This document shows, in pieces, positions 21,501 to 27,847 of a stretch of 64,000 nucleotides of DNA. The stretch's first letter is position 1. Each line of letters begins with the position of its first letter. The notes under the pieces are model-generated. The model searched no databases. It had not been told where the DNA came from and was given only the letters and a program-made list of their open reading frames with translations. A program made the translations under genes and the position numbers. The DNA comes from Hyphomicrobiales bacterium (GTDB taxonomy: Bacteria; Pseudomonadota; Alphaproteobacteria; Rhizobiales; Rhizobiaceae), in the NCBI GenBank assembly GCA_900469445.1, contig UBXM01000050.1, forward strand, positions 24,187 to 88,186, in the 5' to 3' direction.

Positions 21501-22055
21501 ACGCAGGCGAAGTTCCGCCTCATGGCGGCGGGAATGCAGGCCGGAAATACCGGCAGCTTCTTCCAGCAATTGCCGGCGCGCCTGCGGCTTGGCGTTGATC
21601 AGTTCGCCTATACGCCCCTGTCCGACCATGGAGGGCGAACGGGCGCCGGTGGATGCGTCGGCGAAGAGAAGCTGGACGTCCTTGGCGCGGCTTTCCTTGC
21701 CGTTGATGCGATAGACGGAACCATTCTCCCGCTCGATACGGCGGGTGACCTGAATCTCGTCGGCATCATTGAAGGCGGCGGGAGCGGTGCGATCGGAATT
21801 GTCGAGGAAAAGCCCGACCTCGGCGGTATTGCGAGCCGGACGGTTGCCGGAGCCCGAGAAAATCACGTCATCCATGCCGGACGCGCGCATGTTCTTGTAG
21901 GAATTTTCGCCCATAACCCAGCGAAGCGCCTCGACAAGGTTGGACTTGCCGCAGCCGTTCGGCCCGACCACGCCGGTCAGGCCGCGCTCGATGAAAAACT
22001 CCGTCGGCTCGACGAAAGACTTGAAACCGACAAGGCGCAGCTTGTTGAACTTCAT
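18594..22055 (-). CDS. smc: Chromosome segregation protein SMC
   Basis: An 1153-residue SMC ATPase, full length. The N-terminal head has KFNKLRLVGFKSF and Walker A GPNGCGKSN. Long heptad-like coiled coils rich in Ala, Glu and Arg flank a hinge at about 505-660. The C-terminal head has the signature LLSGGEQALTAMALIFAVF and Walker B APICVLDEVDAPLDD. It dimerises and compacts DNA with ScpA/ScpB. It lies 33 bp downstream of the DsbA-like gene, so it is probably co-transcribed with it. Confidence 0.98.
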   Translation of the reverse strand: MKFNKLRLVGFKSFVEPTEFFIERGLTGVVGPNGCGKSNLVEALRWVMGENSYKNMRASGMDDVIFSGSGNRPARNTAEVGLFLDNSDRTAPAAFNDADEIQVTRRIERENGSVYRINGKESRAKDVQLLFADASTGARSPSMVGQGRIGELINAKPQARRQLLEEAAGISGLHSRRHEAELRLRAAETNLERLEDVVVQLESQIESLKRQARQANRFKSLSADIRAREAMLLHIRWVEAEQAELEAQTALNQITVVVAERAQAQMEAAKDQAVASLKLPELREEEAKAGAALQRLQIARSQLEEEAGRLLKRRDELTRRLAQLAEDIRREEQLAADNTAFLEKLDEEEAELNDMLADSGAESADLREAFEAAGATLTDSEQLLAAITGERAEAAAGRNQLDRLIRDLSERRQRLDRQRQDASAELDAVSERLSSLDDPAEKAELVEAAEIALEDATAAAEEAEAALASTRTAELSARRPVEDAKTKVNGLETEARTISKMLAAGAASGDYVPVAEMVHVERGYEAALGAALGDDLESPVDDAAPSYWSVNGDASADPRLPEGVEPLSARVTAPPELARALAQIGIVSAGDAEKLRASLKPGQRLVTKDGAVYRWDGHVTGSEAPGAAALRLSQKNRLSELEAEIDEARDVLSECESLLADAVAEIASSERTLADARDRVRLATRQVADAREALAAAERASGDLMRRRDVVAEALSQVDAQIEDVEAQGENARIELENAPDISDLDNRLRDQQATVATDRGRLAEARASYEGLSRELESRKRRIAAIAQERSSWKARADSAAHHIDSLREREEEARDEIVELEAAPEEVDDRRRSLMSELQKAENARKLASDELVVAETRQREADQRAATALSELADVREKRGRAEERLVSAAERRREGEQRIREALNVSPPEVLRLTGLQPGQSVPDIRAIEREVDRLKMERERLGAVNLRADEEQKELSDKLQTLTRERDDVVDAIRKLRGAIQSLNKEGRERLIAAFDVVNTQFQRLFTHLFGGGTAELQLIESEDPLEAGLEILARPPGKKPQTMTLLSGGEQALTAMALIFAVFLTNPAPICVLDEVDAPLDDHNVERYCNLMDEMAASTETRFVIITHNPITMARMNRLFGVTMAEQGVSQLVSVDLQTAELLREAS

Positions 22056-22088
22056 GCTGCGCCCCTCACGCTCTCAGGTGAGAGAGTG

Positions 22089-22793
22089 TTATCCGATGCT
22101 GTCGAAAAGCGCCGACATGGATTCAACCGACATGTCTCCAGAATACTTCTTCCCGTTGATCAGGAAGGTCGGCGTGGAGTTGATGTTGAATTCATCCGCG
22201 CCACGCTTAACCGACGCATTGATTTCATCGAGAAGCGTCTGGTTCGTCAAGCAGGCCTCGAAAGTCTGCTGTGTGTAACCGGCGATCTTTACGCTCTGCA
22301 TCAGTGCATTGCGTACATCCTTGTCGGCCGGAGCCGCCCAGGCGCGCTGCTGCTTGAACAGCATGGAGACCATGGCGAAATACTGTTCCGACGTTGCATG
22401 TTCGGTCGGGTTCTGCGGGTTCGAACGCGCCAGCATGAAGGCAGCGGTCGCGACCGGATCAAACGGGAACTCGCGGATGATGAACTGCACCTTGCCGCTA
22501 TCGATGTACTTTTCCTTGATCGGCTCGAAGGTGGTGATGTGGAAATGAGCGCAATGCGGGCAGGTCATCGACATGTATTCGATGACCTTGATCGGTGCAT
22601 CGTCCTTGCCGAGCGCCATTTCCGGCAGGGTGCCGGGCTTCAGCGCCGCAGCCATGTCGACATCGCCCTGGGGTTCCGGCTTTTCCTGAGCGAAAGCGTT
22701 GGTAACGCTGAACGGAAGGGCCAAGGAAACTGCAGTGACGGCCACACCGCCGAGAAGCGCGCGCCGTGTCGTGGTGATTTCGTTCAGAAGCAT
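22089..22793 (-). CDS. DsbA-family thiol:disulfide oxidoreductase
   Basis: A 234-residue exported thioredoxin-fold protein. The N-terminus has TTRRALLGGVAVTAVSLAL, resembling a twin-arginine signal, with likely cleavage after AFA. The active site is CPHC at residues 78-81 (MSMTCPHCAHFH), and a cis-proline loop NSTPTFLING lies near the end. It is probably a periplasmic DsbA/DsbG-like thiol oxidase or reductase. The start at MLLNEITTTRR is preferred to one seven codons upstream. Gene order DUF721-dsbA-smc is typical of rhizobia. Confidence 0.92.
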   Translation of the reverse strand: MLLNEITTTRRALLGGVAVTAVSLALPFSVTNAFAQEKPEPQGDVDMAAALKPGTLPEMALGKDDAPIKVIEYMSMTCPHCAHFHITTFEPIKEKYIDSGKVQFIIREFPFDPVATAAFMLARSNPQNPTEHATSEQYFAMVSMLFKQQRAWAAPADKDVRNALMQSVKIAGYTQQTFEACLTNQTLLDEINASVKRGADEFNINSTPTFLINGKKYSGDMSVESMSALFDSIG

Positions 22794-22935
22794 GGGACAC
22801 CCGTGTGAGAGCAAAAAAGAAAGATTGGAACCTCCGTATCGCGGCGCTCAATCCTCGGCAAGTTGCCGATATGTAACTTACTTCAAAGAATTGTGACAAA
22901 AGCTGGGAAAAACGGGGCTTCTTTTCCCCTTCACC

Positions 22936-23454
22936 TCAACGTGTGCGCTTTTGTTGCATGACGGCTGTACCAAGACGTTCGACCGCCTTGCGCAATGCCT
23001 CGCTCTCGATCCCTTCCATCATTTCATGCAGCTTGCGCGCCGGCTCGCCCTTCAACGGGCGGGGCGTGCGGGAATGCCTGACGGGCGGCGAGACGGGTTT
23101 CTGGACGATGCGGATCTGGCGCACGGCTGGAAAACCGAAAAAGCTGTTGATGCGCCCGATCAGCTCGCCCTGCGCATGGGTGAGAAAAAGCGCACGAGCG
23201 CCTTCGCAGGCGATCGTCAGCACGCCCGGCGTATAACCGTCATCCCGATACCCGTCATTGCGGGCCCAGGTGATCTTTTCCGGGCGGGTGCAATCGGCAA
23301 ATTCTTCGCCGGCGATTTCGTCCCAGGAGCCCAGCAGCGCGGTGGAAATGCCGGCGCGCTTCGCCAGCACCGGATCGATGATGCCGTTGGCGATCTCGGC
23401 GATCTGGTTTGCACCCTTGCGGATGAAAGGCGTCTTCTTCGGCGGGTAATTCAT
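22936..23454 (-). CDS. DUF721 (DciA-like) domain protein
   Basis: About 172 residues from MNYPPKKTPF. The DUF721 region covers ANQIAEIANGIIDPVLAKRAG through GRINSFFGF. DUF721 proteins include DciA, the helicase loader in many bacteria, so a nucleic-acid or replication role is plausible. An alternative start 18 codons upstream (23508) exists and no strong ribosome site decides. The gene is divergent from mutY, with about 90 bp between starts. Confidence 0.85.
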   Translation of the reverse strand: MNYPPKKTPFIRKGANQIAEIANGIIDPVLAKRAGISTALLGSWDEIAGEEFADCTRPEKITWARNDGYRDDGYTPGVLTIACEGARALFLTHAQGELIGRINSFFGFPAVRQIRIVQKPVSPPVRHSRTPRPLKGEPARKLHEMMEGIESEALRKAVERLGTAVMQQKRTR

Positions 23455-23547
23455 CGCTGGATAACCGGTCCCACAGGCTTGAGCCGTCCTTGATGCCGGC
23501 GCATTCATCTTCCAAGTATAGGGCACAGACCCCCAAAACGGCAAACG

Positions 23548-24639
23548 ATGCTCGATACCTTATCCCCGATACCCACGCTCACCCATGCGGCAAAGCTGCT
23601 CTCCTGGTACGATCGCCACCACCGGGAGCTGCCGTGGCGTGTCAGCCCGTCGGCGGCGAAGGCCGGAAAACGGGCAGATCCCTATCATGTCTGGCTGTCG
23701 GAAGTGATGCTGCAGCAGACCACGGTGCAGGCGGTCAAACCCTATTTCGCCAAATTCCTCGACCGTTGGCCGAAGGTGACGGATCTGGCGGCCGCGCCTT
23801 CCGAGGACGTGATGGCTGCCTGGGCGGGGCTCGGCTACTACGCCCGTGCCCGCAACCTGAAGAAATGCGCAGAAGCCGTGGCCGGCGACCATGGCGGCAT
23901 TTTTCCCGATACTGAAGAGGGGCTGCGCGCGCTCCCCGGCATCGGGGATTATACATCCGCAGCTGTCGCGGCCATCGCCTTCAACCGACCGTCGGCCGTG
24001 ATGGACGGCAATGTCGAGCGGGTAATTTCTCGCCTCTATGCGATCGATGATCCCCTGCCCGGCTCCAAGCCGGTGATGAAAGCCAGGGTGCGAGAGCTGA
24101 CGCCGACCGACCGGCCCGGTGATTTTGCTCAGGCGATGATGGATCTGGGTGCTACGATCTGCACGCCGAAGCGGCCCGCCTGCGCGCTCTGTCCCTTCCG
24201 CGACGACTGTCTGGCGCTTGCGCAGGACGAGCCCGAGCGTTTTCCGGTGAAGGCGGCGAAGAAGGAAAAGCCGATCCGCGTCGGCGCAGGCTTCGTTGCC
24301 GTGACGGAAGATGGCGAGATCATGCTGAGGCGGCGGCCGGAGACCGGCCTTCTCGGCGGCATGACGGAGGTGCCGACAACCGCATGGACGGCGCGGATCG
24401 ATGGCGGCACCGATGCGGAACATGCCCCTTTCGCAGGCGAATGGGAGGCATGTGGCGTCATCACCCATGTCTTCACCCATTTCGAACTGAGGCTTTCGGT
24501 TTTTCGCACGCGGATTGCTGCCGGCAAACAACCTGCAGGCTGGTGGGTGCCGGTCGAGAAACTGAGTGACGAGGCTTTGCCGACCGTCATGAAAAAGGTA
24601 ATCACTCAGGCTATTCCGACAGCCTTCGTGAAACACTGA
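23548..24639 (+). CDS. mutY: A/G-specific adenine glycosylase
   Basis: A 363-residue DNA repair enzyme that removes adenine opposite 8-oxoguanine. It shows LPWRVSP, SEVMLQQTTVQAV with the catalytic-helix region, LPGIGDYTSAAVAAIAF (helix-hairpin-helix) and VMDGNVERV containing the catalytic Asp. The iron-sulfur motif C-x6-C-x2-C-x5-C is in CTPKRPACALCPFRDDC. A C-terminal NUDIX-like 8-oxoG recognition domain follows (about 235-363). Confidence 0.97.
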   Translation: MLDTLSPIPTLTHAAKLLSWYDRHHRELPWRVSPSAAKAGKRADPYHVWLSEVMLQQTTVQAVKPYFAKFLDRWPKVTDLAAAPSEDVMAAWAGLGYYARARNLKKCAEAVAGDHGGIFPDTEEGLRALPGIGDYTSAAVAAIAFNRPSAVMDGNVERVISRLYAIDDPLPGSKPVMKARVRELTPTDRPGDFAQAMMDLGATICTPKRPACALCPFRDDCLALAQDEPERFPVKAAKKEKPIRVGAGFVAVTEDGEIMLRRRPETGLLGGMTEVPTTAWTARIDGGTDAEHAPFAGEWEACGVITHVFTHFELRLSVFRTRIAAGKQPAGWWVPVEKLSDEALPTVMKKVITQAIPTAFVKH

Positions 24640-24669
24640 TCCCTCAATTCAAGGACCCCGGAAAACATC

Positions 24670-25284
24670 ATGGCAGACAAGATCGACCACATCGTCTTCG
24701 ACATCGGCAAGGTTCTCATTCACTACGATCCGAACCTGCCCTACAGCCGTATCATTCCCGATGCCGAAGAGCGCAAATGGTTCTTTCAAAACGTCTGCAC
24801 CCATGACTGGAACCTGGAGCAGGATCGTGGCCGCAAGTGGGAGGACGCGGAGGCGCTGCTGATTGCCCAATACCCCGACCGCGAAGAGCATATCCGCGCC
24901 TTCCGCAAGCATTGGCACGAGATGGTCTCGCATTCCTATGACGACAGCGTCGCGATCATGCTCGGGCTGATCGAGACCGGCCATGACGTGACGATGCTGA
25001 CCAATTTCGCCGCCGACACATTCGTCGAAGCCCGCAAGATGTATCCGTTCCTGAACAAGACGCGCGGCGTCACCGTGTCGGGCGAGATCGGACTGATCAA
25101 GCCGGACGTGGCGATTTACGAGCGGCATGCGAAGGATTTCGGGCTGACACCGGAAAACTCGATCTTCATCGACGATACGATGGTGAATGTCGAAGGCGCG
25201 CGGGCGGCCGGCTGGAAGGCCGTGCAGTTCACCGATGCCGAAACGCTCAAGCGTGATCTTATCGCGCACGGCATCGAGATTTAA
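24670..25284 (+). CDS. HAD family hydrolase (HAD-IA)
   Basis: A 204-residue HAD-superfamily phosphatase-like protein. Motif I is VFDIGKVL, the DIGxVL form of the YihX/HAD-IA group. Motif II is TMLTNFA, motif III has LIKPDVAIY, and motif IV is FIDDTMVNVEGARAAGW. It probably dephosphorylates a small metabolite such as a sugar phosphate. It starts 30 bp after mutY on the same strand, suggesting co-transcription. Confidence 0.92.
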   Translation: MADKIDHIVFDIGKVLIHYDPNLPYSRIIPDAEERKWFFQNVCTHDWNLEQDRGRKWEDAEALLIAQYPDREEHIRAFRKHWHEMVSHSYDDSVAIMLGLIETGHDVTMLTNFAADTFVEARKMYPFLNKTRGVTVSGEIGLIKPDVAIYERHAKDFGLTPENSIFIDDTMVNVEGARAAGWKAVQFTDAETLKRDLIAHGIEI

Positions 25285-25311
25285 AGACTAAAAAGCTTGG
25301 CGCAGCTATCG

Positions 25312-26079
25312 TCAGCAGGCGATGGCTGCGCTGCGCACACGGCCGATAACTTCGAGTTCGGTGGAGACGGATTCGCCGATCTCTTGCGGCGGATAGGCGG
25401 CATTGTTGTCGGCCAGAAGCTGCAGCCCTCCCCCGACCAGACGCTGGACACGCCGGATGACAAGGCGGTTTTCGATCCGCAATGCATAAATGCCGCCATC
25501 GGCAAGATCGCGGTCTGCGGTATCGACGAAGACCGGCGACTGGTCGGCGATCGTCGGAACCATGCTGTCACCTTCCGCCAGCAAAGTTGTGACCGTATCG
25601 GGGTTGAGACCTAATCTCGACCAATAATCCTCGATCACTGCAGTTGCAGCCGCAGATGATGGCCTGATCTCGTCATAGCCGTGAATATAGGGCTGAGTCG
25701 GATTGTCCATCAGGCCGGGCGGCGAGGGAAAGCGCATCGCTCCGCCCTGCTCGAACAGGTCTATCCGAATACTATCCGACTCGAACGACCACTCCCCTCC
25801 GAGATAGCGCGAAGCGATACCGGCTTTTTCCGCCATCAGCCCCAATGTGGCGTAGGTCGGATCCTTTACACCATGACGATAGTTGTCGAGCGTATTGTCG
25901 GAGAGCTCCGCCGCCTCGGCCGCCTTCGTGCGGCCGCCCAGTATCTCGCAGAGCACCAGAACCTTGAAGGATGTCGCGCGCCTCAAAGGGTCCAGATCCA
26001 GCTTCGTCCAGCCGCGCGAGAACTTGGCGAGCTTCGCCTCAATCTTCGCCGCGACATCCCCTTCGAGTGGAATCTTCAT
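25312..26079 (-). CDS. S24 family LexA/CI-like repressor
   Basis: A 255-residue two-domain protein. The N-terminal half has an XRE-like helix-turn-helix (GRTKAAEAAELSDNTLDNYR, about 49-68). The C-terminal half is an S24 peptidase-like domain with the nucleophile motif AEGDSMVPTI (Ser172). Where S24 members usually have the catalytic Lys (VKRL-like), this protein reads VIRRVQ with Arg209, so autocleavage may be lost or altered. Start ATG 26079 is preferred over an upstream TTG. It is convergent with the HAD gene. It could be a stand-alone chromosomal regulator or a relic of a prophage; no phage genes are nearby. Confidence 0.85.
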   Translation of the reverse strand: MKIPLEGDVAAKIEAKLAKFSRGWTKLDLDPLRRATSFKVLVLCEILGGRTKAAEAAELSDNTLDNYRHGVKDPTYATLGLMAEKAGIASRYLGGEWSFESDSIRIDLFEQGGAMRFPSPPGLMDNPTQPYIHGYDEIRPSSAAATAVIEDYWSRLGLNPDTVTTLLAEGDSMVPTIADQSPVFVDTADRDLADGGIYALRIENRLVIRRVQRLVGGGLQLLADNNAAYPPQEIGESVSTELEVIGRVRSAAIAC

Positions 26080-26216
26080 TTCGACCAAAACCCTGAGTAG
26101 AAATCAGTTTACAGGTGAAAATATTTTTACTAGCCTGCAGATGCTTCACCGCTCGCAGGTCAATACCTCGTTCAGATTAGCCGCCGCAATCACAACCGCA
26201 AGTCGATTTCGCATAT

Positions 26217-26579
26217 ATGAACCGCTCACTGTCGCGACGGTGGCCGGAAAGCCACTCATCAGCTCACAGCGACACCGCGTTGATGCCTCATACCGACAAG
26301 CTCCAGCAGACATTCGAGACATCCGAAGACGGTTTTATCCGGACCTACGCCTTTGACATGGAGGACGGGTTGCGCAAGTCCATCATGCTAGCCCGAGCAG
26401 GTCGAAGCTTCATGGTTGAGATCACCTATGCGGATGGGGCCGTGGTGGATACGACGACGGAGACATTCGAGACCGATGGATCGGTGCGGATCAGCGTAAC
26501 CGAAGGCGGCGTCTATCTGACCAGCTACTGCGCACTTCTTGCAGACCGGGTGCGGCTGCGCAGAACACGTTTCTTCTAG
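26217..26579 (+). CDS. Hypothetical protein
   Basis: Up to 120 residues; a second ATG at 26283 gives a 98-residue version beginning MPHTDKLQQTF, and the first 22 residues look unlike protein-coding sequence, so the shorter form may be real. The body is soluble and beta-rich by appearance (RTYAFDMEDGLRKSIMLARA ... DGSVRISVTEGGVYL). No family recognised, no membrane segment. It is divergent from the S24 regulator (138 bp between starts), which may control it. Confidence 0.6.
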   Translation: MNRSLSRRWPESHSSAHSDTALMPHTDKLQQTFETSEDGFIRTYAFDMEDGLRKSIMLARAGRSFMVEITYADGAVVDTTTETFETDGSVRISVTEGGVYLTSYCALLADRVRLRRTRFF

Positions 26580-26615
26580 GTTAGTGGATGACGGTTTTCG
26601 GCCTATATGCCGGCG

Positions 26616-26642
26616 GCATCACGAAGGGCAACTCCGTGATGC
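26616..26642 (+). terminator. Possible terminator after the hypothetical gene
   Basis: An 8-bp inverted repeat GCATCACG/CGTGATGC (26616-26623 and 26635-26642) with an 11-nt loop lies 37 bp after the stop. It is followed by ACTTTTGC on the plus strand. The T tract is short, so strength is doubtful; it could also serve the convergent nrdF transcript. Confidence 0.4.
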
Positions 26643-26720
26643 ACTTTTGCTCGGTCAATCCAAGGGGGCGGGCCAAGGGATCGGGCCAAAGGATCAAGGC
26701 CAAGGAAGCTGATAGTTCGT

Positions 26721-27695
26721 TCAAAAATCCCAGTCTTCGTCCTCGGTCGCCACTGCCTTGCCGATGACATAGGAGGAACCTGATCCGGAAAAGAAGTCGT
26801 GATTCTCATCGGCATTGGGTGACAGCGCCGAAAGAATGGCAGGGTTGACCTTGCAGGCCTCGGCCGGGAACAGTGCCTCGTATCCGAGGTTCATCAGCGC
26901 CTTGTTGGCGTTGTAATGCAGGAATTTTTTCACGTCCTCGGTCAGACCGACGCCGTCATAGAGCGCTTCGGTGTACCTTGTTTCATTGTCGTAGAGTTCG
27001 AGCAGCAGGTCGAAGGCAAAATCCTTGATCTCCTGGCGTCTGGCTTCCGGCAGAAGCTCTACCGCACGCTGGAACTTGTAGCCGATATAATAACCATGCA
27101 CCGCCTCGTCGCGGATGATCAGCCGAATCAGGTCTGCGGTATTGGTAAGCCTTGCGCGGCTCGACCAGTACATCGGCAGATAGAAGCCGGAATAGAAGAG
27201 GAAGCTTTCCAGAAAGACCGAAGCGATCTTCTTCTTCAGCGGATCGCTGCTCTCGTACTGTTCCATGATCAGCGCCGACTTGCGCTGCAGGAACTCGTTT
27301 TCTTCCGACCAGCGATAGGCGTCATCGACATCCGGGGTCGAGCATAGCGTGGAGAAGATGGAGGAATAGGAACGCGCATGCACCGCCTCCATGAAGGAGA
27401 CGTTGGAGAGCACCGCCTCTTCATGCGGGGTGACCGCATCTTCCATCAGCCGTACCGCGCCGACACCGTTCTGGATGGTGTCGAGCAATGTCAGTCCGGT
27501 GAAGACGCGGATGGTCAGCTGCTGTTCGTTGGGTTTGAGCGCCGCCCAGGACGGAATGTCGTTGGAGAGCGGCACCTTTTCCGGCAGCCAGAAATTGCTG
27601 GTCAGCCTGTTCCAGACCTCGAGATCCTTGTCGTCCTCGATACGGTTCCAGTTGATGGCGCGGATGGCGGCTGCGGGTTTGACGGCGATATTCAT
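26721..27695 (-). CDS. nrdF: Class Ib ribonucleotide reductase beta subunit
   Basis: A 324-residue ferritin-like radical-generating subunit. Metal-ligand regions are visible: EAVHARSYSSIF, VFLESFLFYSGFYLPMYW and RDEAVHGYYIGYKFQRA. The acidic tail ending EDEDWDF is the NrdE-docking C-terminus. The start MNIAVKP follows AAGGACC; upstream in-frame codons are discarded. It is the last gene of nrdHIEF. Class Ib NrdF is typically loaded with manganese in vivo using NrdI. Confidence 0.96.
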   Translation of the reverse strand: MNIAVKPAAAIRAINWNRIEDDKDLEVWNRLTSNFWLPEKVPLSNDIPSWAALKPNEQQLTIRVFTGLTLLDTIQNGVGAVRLMEDAVTPHEEAVLSNVSFMEAVHARSYSSIFSTLCSTPDVDDAYRWSEENEFLQRKSALIMEQYESSDPLKKKIASVFLESFLFYSGFYLPMYWSSRARLTNTADLIRLIIRDEAVHGYYIGYKFQRAVELLPEARRQEIKDFAFDLLLELYDNETRYTEALYDGVGLTEDVKKFLHYNANKALMNLGYEALFPAEACKVNPAILSALSPNADENHDFFSGSGSSYVIGKAVATEDEDWDF

Positions 27696-27727
27696 GGTGG
27701 TTGGTCCTTGAGGGAAACGGGTGGTGC

Positions 27728-27823
27728 TGCCCCTCACCCCGCCTCCGCTTCGCTCAGTGCACCCTCTCCCCGCCAGCGGGCGAGGGAGATCGGAGGCGCT
27801 GCGGCGTGGCAGGCGGATGAGGG
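27728..27823. repeat. Palindromic GC-rich intergenic repeat
   Basis: The nrdE-nrdF gap holds a compound palindrome. A central hairpin pairs CCCTCTCCCCGC (27762-27773) with GCGGGCGAGGG, and outer arms CCCCTCACCCCGCC and GGCGGATGAGGG face each other. This form is characteristic of dispersed intergenic repeats in rhizobial genomes (from memory). It lies inside the operon and could affect mRNA processing between nrdE and nrdF. Confidence 0.6.
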
Positions 27824-27847
27824 ATAATCGCAGACACGAAAATCAGA

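Noticed and set aside
21522..22808. 428-residue plus-strand ORF
   Set aside because: Antisense to smc and the DsbA-like gene; GC-driven open frame only.
25312..26579. Prophage remnant around the S24 repressor
   Set aside because: No integrase, terminase, structural or lysis gene is nearby and flanking genes are core chromosome; treated as a stand-alone regulator.
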